Assembly: GCA_021850375.1 (NCBI GenBank)
Contig: JAJZLZ010000024.1
Span: 1 to 5,652, forward strand
Direction: 5' to 3'
Length of the DNA: 5,652 bases
Source: Microcaldota archaeon
Lineage (GTDB): Archaea; Micrarchaeota; Micrarchaeia; Micrarchaeales; Micrarchaeaceae
Shown: positions 1 to 5,380 of the stretch, piece after piece
Position numbering within the stretch: the first letter of the stretch is position 1
Layout of the letters: each line of letters starts with the position of its first letter
Translations under genes and position numbers: made by a program
Notes under the pieces: generated by a model
What the model was told of the DNA's origin: nothing
The model's input: only the letters and a program-made list of their open reading frames with translations
The model's database searches: none

Positions 1-121
1 AGTTCCATATATTTATATTATTATTTATATTTATACACTTTTCTGCGGTTCGCTTTCATCCCACCTCTAAAGAGTGTGGGATTTCCCGCTCACGTTGTTA
101 AGTGCACGCAGGTAGGTCTGC
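1..121. other. Non-coding region 3' of ileS
   Basis: No gene is supported here. Apart from the hairpin at 58-82 there is a small GCAG/CTGC stem at 108-121, which abuts the ileS stop codon, and a nearly pure A/T block at about 5-40 that may help terminate minus-strand transcription. A plus-strand ORF starting at 76 runs into the 3' end of ileS and is a shadow. Confidence 0.6.
58..82 (-). repeat. Hairpin downstream of ileS, IS200/IS605-end-like (or terminator)
   Basis: On the minus strand, 40 nt after the ileS stop, ATCCCAC and GTGGGAT (7 bp) enclose a second 3-bp stem CTC/GAG with a TTTA loop and one unpaired A. It is preceded by GGGAA and followed by GATGAAAG. From family knowledge, this layout (GAA, C-rich arm, short stem, TTTA loop, G-rich arm, then GATG-like bases) resembles the right-end hairpin of IS200/IS605-family elements, which also forms the 3' scaffold of TnpB omega RNA. 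No tnpB lies beside it: the bases upstream on that strand are intact ileS. It could be a solo element end, a gene-less derivative, or simply the ileS terminator, although no T-run follows directly; an A+T-rich stretch starts about 20 nt later. The hairpin is certain and the IS affiliation is tentative. Confidence 0.45.
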
Positions 122-3100
122 TTATGTGGATTTTTTCGCATTCTTTATTCCAATGGATATATTTGAACCAAGAACTTCCCAGGAGTGCAATTTCATATTT
201 TCTACGTTTTGATCAGAGAGGTTTAGCCTTTTTGATCTTGTTGAAGATAAAATCTCATCCTTGTGGGCCTCGAGCATTTTAGATATGGCCGGCTCTGCAA
301 ACACATGAACCTCTATTGTGTCCTTTCTAGACAGGCCACCCTCCTTTCGCATAATTTGCACCCTGCGAATTACCTCGCGCGCAAGTATGTCGGACTTCAT
401 CTCGTCTGTTATCTGAGAATCTATTGTGACATGCATCTGGCAGTCCGGCTCGCTAACCACAATGCCCTTATCTGAACCCGCCTCTTCTACGGCAACAAAG
501 CAGTCCGCAGTTATCTCAAATGTATTGGCAGCTATCTTCAATTGGTATTTGCCCTTGAGCAAAATCTCGTTAAGCAGCTCCTCCGCATTCACCATGCCTA
601 ATTGCTGGGATATTATAGATGCGTGCTGCTTGAACCTTGGACCTATGACGCCAAATTGCGGCTTTATCTGGCGGTTGGAGTACTCGTGATCTATTAGCCG
701 CACCGATTTTGCATTCGAGTACATCTTGATCATATCAGACATCCTTGCAATGGTGGATATCAGCCTTTGGTTTGCGGTCTCAACGACAATCTCCTTTATA
801 GGCCATCTAAGCTTTGCGTTCTTTGTCTCGCGCAAATACAAAACCGCCTTCACCAGTTTTTTAAATATGCTAAAGTCCGATTCTATCTCGGCATTTATGT
901 TGTTCTTCTTAGGCCTTGGCCACTCCTCCATAAATATGCTATTTCCGTTCTGCGAAAATAGCTTCTGATAAATACTCTCGCAGGAGAAGGGAGCGATTGT
1001 TGAAAACATGATTAGCGTCTCTTTAAGTATATATCCCGAGAGCTTTGTAACCCTTTTCATATCCGACTTGCTAAGTTCTGCCCTCTGCTTTGCGAACTTC
1101 AAATAGAACCTGCTTAAATCATCTAATATAAAGTCCCTGATTCCACGCACAGCATCGTCTATTAGATAGGAGTTTAGGGCGCTGGTGGTCTGCAAAATTA
1201 ATGTATTGAATTTTGAGAGTATCCATTTCTCCTCTATCTCTAGCTTTTCTGTTTTTGGCTGGGAGCTTATGGATTTTAGATCAAAGGCGCATAGAGTTGA
1301 GAATTCCTCTATTAGATTTGCTATGTTATATAGCGTCATTATGTTGCTGTCTGCCTCCTTTAGCTCCTCCTTTTTTAGATTTATATCCTGCCATCTCGGA
1401 TGGGATAGCGCCCATAACCTAAACCCATCGGCCGAAACTATATCTAGCAGCTCCCTTGCGCTGACAGTATTTCCAAGATGCCTATGCATCTCATTGCCGA
1501 GCTCGTCTTTTATCATGCCGCCTATGTTGACCTCTTTAAATGGGCTCTTGCCATATATCGCAATGCTCGTGCGCAAAAGCATCGTGAACCACCCGCGAAT
1601 CTGATCCGCGCTCTCTGATATCCAGTTAGCAGGGAAGAGAAGGTCAAATTCCTCTTTGCTCAAGCTTGCGGTGTGCGCTATGCCAGAGTCATACCATACG
1701 TCGAATATGTCCGGCACCCGCTCCATTGCGCCGTTGCATTTTTGGCATTTAAACGATACCCTATCAATATATGGCCTGTGAAGGTTTGATATTTGCCCGT
1801 GTATGTTGGCGCGCGCCTCAAGGTCCGCCTTTGAGCCGAAAACCTCAATATTTTCGCATTTTGAGCACGTCCATATAGGAATTGGAGTGCCCCAATACCT
1901 CTGCCTTGATATGCACCAATCAGGAGAGCTCTGAAGGGCACTTTTGAACCACTCAGATGCACGCTCGGGGTGCCATTTTATCTTAGCGTTCGCCTTTATC
2001 ATGCTCTTTTTTATCTTCTGCACGTTGATAAACCACTGCAATGTAGCGCGCTGTATGAGCTTTGAATGGCATCTCCAGCAGTGCGGATAGCTGTGGCGTA
2101 TGGTTCCCTTATATAAGAGATCGCCCTGTGCCTTCAGCTTTAAAAGCACCGCTTCGTTGGCCTCACCAGGAACCTTCATTCCTGCAAATTCCCCAGCTTG
2201 TATTGTATATGACGCATGGGAGTCAACAGGAGAGAATACAGCTATCTTGCGCGTTTTGCCAAGCCTAAAATCCTCAAGCCCATGCCCGGGAGCCACATGC
2301 AATATTCCTGTGCCCTCGCTGACAGACACAAAACCCTCCGATGCTATGACTATGTGGTTTTTTGCGAGCTCCTTTTGCATGGGTATGTATTTCTCTAAGG
2401 GATTTGAAAACAGTGTCCCGTCCATCTCGCTGCCGTAGAATTCGGATATTACAGTACCGCTCATTGAGCTTAGCTCAAGGAACTTGTCTACTCTATTTTT
2501 AGCGACAATGTATGATTCAGTGCCGCATTTAATCAAAACGTATAATTCCGATGCACTCACGGCTATTGCCATATTTGCTGGTATAGTCCATGGGGTTGTT
2601 GTCCATATGACAAGATATGCTCCTGCTATGTCTAAAGAGCGGTTGCTTTTTGCAACCTTAAAGCGCACAAATATTGAAGGATCTGACTCATCTTCATATT
2701 CGATCTCAGGGCCCTGGGATGATAGAACTGTTTCGCACCTTGGGCAGTATGCCAAAGGCTGCAGCTCCTTGTATAATAGACCCTTATCGCTCATTGACTT
2801 GAATACGAACCAGCCACGCTCCATATAATAGTCGTCATAGGGTAAATAGACGCTGCCAAAATCAAGCGACGAGCCAAACCTTTTGTACTTTACTATCGCA
2901 TCATCCACCTGCTTTTTGGCATAGAGCTTGCATGCATCAACAAAAGCATCCACCCCAATTTTTTGCTCTATTTCCTGCTTTGATTGCAAATTCATACCCT
3001 TCTCTACCTTGAACTCTATGGGAAGGCCGTGAACGTCAAAACCTGCGCGATCGTGAACATTTAATTTGCAATACCGCTTATACCTTAATATGGCGTCTTT

Positions 3101-3286
3101 TGTAGCCTCGACCCATATATGATGAGATGCCAACTCCCCGGAGGCATAAGGCGGCCCGTCTAAAAAGTAGAATTTCTTATTGCCAAGGCTGCTCTGCTTT
3201 ATGCGCCCATTTATTCCATTGGCCTCCCAATAGGCTAAAATCTCCTCTTCGTTCTTTCTTAGGTCTACTATTGACCCACCCACCAA
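122..3286 (-). CDS. ileS: Isoleucyl-tRNA synthetase, with altered HIGH and KMSKS motifs
   Basis: This class I synthetase charges tRNA-Ile with isoleucine in the cytoplasm and edits mischarged valine. At 1054 residues it is normal for a long IleRS. Visible in order: the Rossmann start DGPPYASG (43-50); a first zinc pair C181/C184 with its partner C403/C406 (HCWRC); the editing-domain motif WTTTPWT (228-234); GTGILHVAPGHG followed by LEDF with the editing aspartate D339; WCISRQRYWG (457-466); a second zinc set C474/C477 and C514/C517; DVWYDSG (529-535); DQIRGWF; then an anticodon-binding helical region and a long C-terminal domain. The oddity is that the HIGH position reads ASHH (53-56) and the KMSKS position reads EMHRH (599-603). 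The start is TTG at 3286, with GTG one codon later; no good ribosome site precedes either, which suggests coupling to the zinc-protein gene 4 bp upstream. The family call is secure; full activity is inferred. Confidence 0.97.
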   Translation of the reverse strand: MVGGSIVDLRKNEEEILAYWEANGINGRIKQSSLGNKKFYFLDGPPYASGELASHHIWVEATKDAILRYKRYCKLNVHDRAGFDVHGLPIEFKVEKGMNLQSKQEIEQKIGVDAFVDACKLYAKKQVDDAIVKYKRFGSSLDFGSVYLPYDDYYMERGWFVFKSMSDKGLLYKELQPLAYCPRCETVLSSQGPEIEYEDESDPSIFVRFKVAKSNRSLDIAGAYLVIWTTTPWTIPANMAIAVSASELYVLIKCGTESYIVAKNRVDKFLELSSMSGTVISEFYGSEMDGTLFSNPLEKYIPMQKELAKNHIVIASEGFVSVSEGTGILHVAPGHGLEDFRLGKTRKIAVFSPVDSHASYTIQAGEFAGMKVPGEANEAVLLKLKAQGDLLYKGTIRHSYPHCWRCHSKLIQRATLQWFINVQKIKKSMIKANAKIKWHPERASEWFKSALQSSPDWCISRQRYWGTPIPIWTCSKCENIEVFGSKADLEARANIHGQISNLHRPYIDRVSFKCQKCNGAMERVPDIFDVWYDSGIAHTASLSKEEFDLLFPANWISESADQIRGWFTMLLRTSIAIYGKSPFKEVNIGGMIKDELGNEMHRHLGNTVSARELLDIVSADGFRLWALSHPRWQDINLKKEELKEADSNIMTLYNIANLIEEFSTLCAFDLKSISSQPKTEKLEIEEKWILSKFNTLILQTTSALNSYLIDDAVRGIRDFILDDLSRFYLKFAKQRAELSKSDMKRVTKLSGYILKETLIMFSTIAPFSCESIYQKLFSQNGNSIFMEEWPRPKKNNINAEIESDFSIFKKLVKAVLYLRETKNAKLRWPIKEIVVETANQRLISTIARMSDMIKMYSNAKSVRLIDHEYSNRQIKPQFGVIGPRFKQHASIISQQLGMVNAEELLNEILLKGKYQLKIAANTFEITADCFVAVEEAGSDKGIVVSEPDCQMHVTIDSQITDEMKSDILAREVIRRVQIMRKEGGLSRKDTIEVHVFAEPAISKMLEAHKDEILSSTRSKRLNLSDQNVENMKLHSWEVLGSNISIGIKNAKKST

Positions 3287-3290
3287 AGAG

Positions 3291-3503
3291 CTATTGCGGC
3301 AGCTCGCTGCGCTCAGTTATCTTGTTCTTGAATAGGTTGCGCTTTTCCGTATTGGTCCAACAGTCGTTGCATATGACCATGCGCACCGTCTTGTGTATGC
3401 GCTGCGCGCTTTTTGTGCAGCTGTCGCATATGAGGCGGTTGCAGAACGTGCATTTCTCGCCCTTGAATATTTCCTTCTTGCATCTCTCACATGAAATTGC
3501 CAT
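3291..3503 (-). CDS. Small four-CxxC zinc-binding protein
   Basis: This 70-residue basic protein has eight cysteines in four CxxC knuckles (C5/C8, C18/C21, C26/C29, C45/C48 from the ATG), spaced CX2C-X9-CX2C-X4-CX2C-X15-CX2C. That spacing fits a two-zinc cross-brace or treble-clef fold of the kind seen in FYVE/RING-like domains. It is followed by a charged tail rich in K, R, E and N. Partner and function are unknown; RNA, ribosome or protein contact is a guess. I chose ATG 3501-3503 over an in-frame GTG at 3512 because that GTG lies inside GTGAT (3508-3512), a good archaeal Shine-Dalgarno 4 nt before the ATG. The stop lies 4 bp before the ileS start, so the two genes are almost certainly co-transcribed, pointing to a translation-linked role. 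I do not recognise a named family. Confidence 0.82.
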   Translation of the reverse strand: MAISCERCKKEIFKGEKCTFCNRLICDSCTKSAQRIHKTVRMVICNDCWTNTEKRNLFKNKITERSELPQ

Positions 3504-3507
3504 TATA

Positions 3508-3512
3508 ATCAC
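3508..3512 (-). promoter_or_regulatory. Shine-Dalgarno site of the zinc-protein gene
   Basis: GTGAT sits 4 nt upstream of ATG 3501-3503 and complements the AUCAC of the archaeal 16S rRNA 3' end. It decides the start in favour of this ATG. Confidence 0.6.
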
Positions 3513-3535
3513 GCAATTTAGATTAGTTGAATGCA

Positions 3536-3550
3536 GATTAAAAGCCTTTC
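3536..3550 (-). promoter_or_regulatory. Promoter of the zinc protein-ileS operon (BRE and TATA)
   Basis: On the minus strand, GAAAGG (BRE-like) precedes TTTTAATC (TATA-like, 3536-3543). The TATA centre is about 36 bp upstream of the ATG, giving a predicted transcription start near 3514 and a leader of about 11 nt that still contains the GTGAT ribosome site. A second TATA-like element at 3632-3645 could drive a longer leader. Confidence 0.5.
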
Positions 3551-3631
3551 TGTTGCATTTATGCTATTTGGGCCTGCAATGTAAACAGATTTAACTTGCT
3601 TAAATGCCCAAAATTTGCCTAAAAGCGTTGC

Positions 3632-3645
3632 GGTTTATATAAAAA
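3632..3645. promoter_or_regulatory. Second TATA-like element (TTTATATAAA)
   Basis: GGTTTATATAAAAA is a close match to the archaeal box A and is nearly symmetric, so it could work in either direction. On the minus strand it would give a leader of about 110 nt to the zinc-protein gene. Read on the plus strand it serves no evident gene. Confidence 0.3.
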
Positions 3646-3660
3646 TTATGACTGCAGCAT

Positions 3661-3759
3661 TTAATTAAATACTAAAATTGCCAAGTTTGTAAGTATATAT
3701 ACCATTATTATTGCAAAGAATAATACAAAGAAGTAAAGCAGTATGAATACTTTTGTCAT
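3661..3759 (-). CDS. Possible 32-residue single-span membrane microprotein
   Basis: An ATG-initiated ORF encodes 32 residues: a short MTK start, then an almost unbroken hydrophobic stretch (residues 4-31, rich in F, I, L, V and Y) long enough to cross a membrane, ending in N. It lies on the same strand as, and about 160 bp upstream of, the zinc-protein gene. No clear Shine-Dalgarno or TATA element is seen directly before it. A+T-rich DNA readily yields hydrophobic codons, so chance is a serious alternative. It could also be the last segment of an eroded membrane gene: the same frame, past a TAA (3775-3777), reads another hydrophobic segment at 3778-3843. Confidence 0.3.
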   Translation of the reverse strand: MTKVFILLYFFVLFFAIIMVYILTNLAILVFN

Positions 3760-3903
3760 ATTTTTATTTAGCAATTATTTCTGAATCCTACTGCCGATCC
3801 AAAGCAATAGTATATCAGCAATAGATACTATGGCATCTAATGCTAACTATGTCGTATTCATATACCATTATCTAGCGCGTTTGGCATATTCCATATTAAC
3901 TTA
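3760..3903. other. A+T-rich gap with a hydrophobic reading-frame fragment
   Basis: No intact gene. The minus strand between a TAG and a TAA (3778-3843) reads 22 codons of membrane-helix-like sequence (ALDAIVSIADILLLWIG, then SRIQK) with no usual start codon. A further eight-codon ATG ORF (MEYAKRAR) lies just before it, near 3865-3890. I see no RNA gene or terminator here. Confidence 0.35.
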
Positions 3904-4211
3904 TTACTCCGCGCTCTCCCAAAGGCCAGCTCTTTTAAGTTTTGTTCTTTGATTCCATACATTTGCAAGCTCATCGACCTTCAATTCATCAACGTTCATT
4001 TCGGATATCTTAGCTTTTCAAATTTCTTTACTGCCTTTATCTCTTTTAATTTATAGCTCCTGTGCCTGTTTTGTATCGTTCATAAGCCTTTATCAAGCAT
4101 AGGTAGCTCATCTAATAGATGATTATTCGTACGTTTCTTTATTGATGCCCGTATAATTTTTACATTACCTCTAACATACTTTGTATTAATTATGAAATAA
4201 TTATTGAACTT
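3904..4211 (-). pseudogene. Remnant of an unrecognised minus-strand gene
   Basis: Several minus-strand stretches read like true protein but in broken frames. Frame 1 is open from 4211 to 4083 (43 codons) and includes KYVRGNVKIIRASIKKR and NNHLLDELPMLDKG. It meets a TGA (4080-4082), then continues in frame as NRHRSYKLKEIKAVKKFEK to about 4020. There the message appears to slip to a second frame (AKISEM, then NVDELKVDELANVWNQR, then TKLKRAGLWESAE), ending at a TAA TAA pair (3901-3906). The charged, helix-like composition differs from the A+T-rich surroundings. Alternatively, the last part is a free-standing 31-codon ORF starting at ATG 3997-3999, though no ribosome site precedes it. Family not recognised. 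Confidence 0.35.
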
Positions 4212-4278
4212 CTATATTACCGAAAGTATAGATCGTATGTATCGGCAGAAGGCCACCAGCGACTAAAGCTGTAATGTA

Positions 4279-4310
4279 GAAAAAAGAATTTGTGAGCTAA
4301 TATAGCTCAC
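4279..4310 (-). terminator. Hairpin plus T-run terminating the surface-protein gene
   Basis: On the minus strand, 24 nt after the stop at 4335, GTGAGCTA and TAGCTCAC form a perfect 8-bp stem with a 3-nt loop. It is followed within 6 nt by TCTTTTTT. Archaeal RNA polymerase terminates at T-runs, so this is a good end for the 4335-4982 transcript. Confidence 0.65.
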
Positions 4311-4334
4311 CAATCAAGTCAAACCGGTTTTCAA

Positions 4335-4982
4335 TCAGTCTATATTTGAGGATATCGCATTTGCCAGTGCTGTTATGTTGAACGTTGTACCTGCTTGAAA
4401 GAGAACCGCATAGTTGCCTTTGTAGCCAACCAACTCTGTCAACGTGACAGGGCTTGTCGAAGAGCCAATTACGCTGTAGTACCCATAGCTCATTCCATTC
4501 TCCGTCTGGTTAATGTTGATGCTGCTTCCCATTATTGATGTTAGGTACTCTGCTGTTACCTTTGGCGTGTTTGTTTCAAAAACCATCTCTGTACCGCCAA
4601 CTGTAATTACGGCGTTGTTTGGCATGCTTATCGAAACGTTGTTGTAATACGCATTCCACTCTATTGTAACATTACGTATCGGCAGCTTGCTCGCAGCTAT
4701 CTCAGATGCGTTATAAACAGACACATTATACTTTCCTCCGCTCCCTATCAGCGCCACGAAGTCAGTTTTGGTCAAATATGGTAGATTCGAGGTTGATGCG
4801 GGTACTGTACTGCTGATGCTACTTGATGATGCGATGCTCGTTGTGCTCGCATTATTTGAAGGCAGTTGCTTTATTATAGTTGTACTAACCTTGCTGTTGC
4901 CACGCAGTCCAAAAGCCATGCTTATCCCTATTATTACAAGTACTACAATAACTATCCCAGCAATCACTGTCTTAGATGCCAT
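4335..4982 (-). CDS. Signal-anchored, sequon-rich cell-surface protein, function unknown
   Basis: A 215-residue protein with an N-terminal membrane anchor (about residues 5-25, from KTVIAGIVIVVLV onwards), a Ser/Thr-rich linker (about 33-66, with runs of S and T that could carry O-glycans), and a C-terminal domain of roughly 145 residues that should lie outside the cell. It has seven N-X-S/T sequons (N44, N86, N91, N104, N115, N158, N202) and no cysteine. This fits an archaeal glycosylated surface or periplasm-like protein; I do not recognise the domain. I prefer ATG 4980-4982 to the in-frame TTG at 5009 because the TATA-like box at 5012-5019 would place the transcript start near 4989, downstream of the TTG. 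The leader would then be only about 7 nt. A terminator hairpin follows the stop. It appears monocistronic and diverges from the plus-strand ORF at 5381. Confidence 0.8.
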   Translation of the reverse strand: MASKTVIAGIVIVVLVIIGISMAFGLRGNSKVSTTIIKQLPSNNASTTSIASSSSISSTVPASTSNLPYLTKTDFVALIGSGGKYNVSVYNASEIAASKLPIRNVTIEWNAYYNNVSISMPNNAVITVGGTEMVFETNTPKVTAEYLTSIMGSSININQTENGMSYGYYSVIGSSTSPVTLTELVGYKGNYAVLFQAGTTFNITALANAISSNID

Positions 4983-5011
4983 GTAACCACTCTTTGAATT
5001 GTATGACAAAC

Positions 5012-5024
5012 ATTAAATACTAAA
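5012..5024 (-). promoter_or_regulatory. Promoter of the surface-protein gene
   Basis: On the minus strand TATTTAAT (5012-5019) is centred about 33 bp before ATG 4982 and preceded by an A/G-rich GCAAAG stretch. It predicts a very short or leaderless transcript, as is common in archaea, and supports the ATG start. Confidence 0.45.
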
Positions 5025-5068
5025 CTTTGCCATTTTGAATAGCGAGGTTTCTGAGCTTTTACTCTAAA

Positions 5069-5085
5069 TCAATTTGCCAAATTGA
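5069..5085. repeat. Inverted repeat TCAATTT-GCC-AAATTGA
   Basis: Perfect 7-bp arms with a 3-nt loop, followed on the plus strand by CTTTT. It could be a protein-binding site or a weak plus-strand terminator. Confidence 0.5.
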
Positions 5086-5103
5086 CTTTTACCATCGCAG
5101 ATT

Positions 5104-5117
5104 GAGGTTTTTACCTC
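5104..5117. repeat. Inverted repeat GAGGT-TTTT-ACCTC
   Basis: Perfect 5-bp arms with a TTTT loop. Short, but part of the cluster of palindromes in this intergenic region. Confidence 0.35.
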
Positions 5118-5144
5118 CATATCAGAGAAGAAAACCACCTAAAA

Positions 5145-5158
5145 TACCATAATTGGTA
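5145..5158. repeat. Operator-like palindrome TACCA-TAAT-TGGTA
   Basis: Perfect 5-bp arms around TAAT. It shares TACC, TAAT and GGTA with the palindrome at 5209-5224, about 65 bp away, so the two may be sites for the same dimeric regulator. Confidence 0.4.
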
Positions 5159-5189
5159 ATGAAAGTTGCTTACGATGCTTATTTTGAGC

Positions 5190-5210
5190 GTTTATTCATT
5201 ATAAATAAAC
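5190..5210. repeat. Inverted repeat GTTTATT/AATAAAC around the TATA element
   Basis: Perfect 7-bp arms (5190-5196 and 5204-5210) with a 7-nt centre. It overlaps the TATA-like TTATAAATAA, so part of the symmetry may simply be promoter A+T content. Confidence 0.4.
5199..5208 (+). promoter_or_regulatory. Plus-strand TATA element
   Basis: TTATAAATAA closely matches the archaeal box A. The predicted transcription start is near 5229, at the base of the hairpin 5222-5269. It could be a distal promoter for the ORF at 5381 or for a small structured RNA. Confidence 0.4.
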
Positions 5211-5224
5211 TACCTAATGGTAGT
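5209..5224. repeat. Operator-like palindrome ACTACC-TAAT-GGTAGT
   Basis: Perfect 6-bp arms around TAAT, directly after the TATA element at 5199-5208 and before its predicted start site. A bound repressor there would block RNA polymerase. It is related in sequence to 5145-5158. Confidence 0.5.
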
Positions 5225-5269
5225 GTTACATTGCCTCTCATTTTATCATCAAAACGATGAGACAACACT
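5222..5269 (+). repeat. Long interrupted stem-loop
   Basis: Outer arms AGTGTT (5222-5227) and AACACT (5264-5269) enclose inner arms TCTCAT (5236-5241) and ATGAGA (5257-5262), with an uneven internal loop of 8 against 1 nt. An alternative small stem TCATC/GATGA forms inside the loop. It could be a structured leader or small RNA; no known RNA family is recognised. Confidence 0.35.
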
Positions 5270-5335
5270 AAATTAAAGGTTTAATGTAGCGAACTTAAGT
5301 AAAAAGTAGAATGCACAGCAGTGGCATTTGAGCAT

Positions 5336-5348
5336 CAAGGTTTAAATA
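5336..5348 (+). promoter_or_regulatory. Proximal promoter of the plus-strand ORF
   Basis: CAAGG (BRE-like) precedes TTTAAATA (5341-5348). The TATA centre is about 36 bp before ATG 5381, the same spacing as in the zinc-protein promoter. The predicted start is near 5370. Confidence 0.45.
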
Positions 5349-5372
5349 TTATGTGGGATAAAAATTATTTCT

Positions 5373-5377
5373 GTGAT
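5373..5377 (+). promoter_or_regulatory. Shine-Dalgarno site of the plus-strand ORF
   Basis: GTGAT lies 3 nt before ATG 5381, matching the site used by the zinc-protein gene. It favours this ATG over the in-frame GTG at 5321 and ATG at 5351. Confidence 0.45.
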
Positions 5378-5380
5378 TTT

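Larger units (their letters stand above)
5025..5340. other. Divergent intergenic region rich in inverted repeats
   Basis: No supported gene. The stretch lies between the minus-strand surface-protein promoter and the plus-strand ORF's proximal promoter. It holds at least six perfect or near-perfect inverted repeats (listed separately) and one good plus-strand TATA element at 5199-5208. Short minus-strand ORFs of 20-30 codons exist here but carry no supporting signals. Confidence 0.55.

Noticed and set aside
1185..1604. 139-codon plus-strand ORF
   Set aside because: It lies wholly antisense to conserved IleRS sequence, including the KMSKS region.
1678..1962. 94-codon minus-strand ORF in another frame of ileS
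   Set aside because: The ileS frame carries the conserved WCISRQRYWG and zinc motifs here; the alternative frame has none.
122..3286. ileS as an inactive pseudogene because of its altered motifs
   Set aside because: The frame is intact over 1054 codons with editing, zinc and other catalytic-domain motifs preserved, so loss of function is not the simplest reading.
3127..3594. 155-codon plus-strand ORF across the ileS 5' end and the zinc-protein gene
   Set aside because: It is antisense to two well-supported genes, has Leu/Arg/Ser-rich shadow composition and no domain.
3513..4334. tRNA or rRNA gene in the A+T-rich gap
   Set aside because: I found no T-loop GGTTCRA block with matching acceptor arms on either strand and no rRNA-like conserved stretch.
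5158..5250. Minus-strand ORF of 20-30 codons (MRGNVTLPLGSLF...)
   Set aside because: No promoter or ribosome site, and it runs through the palindrome cluster; most likely chance.
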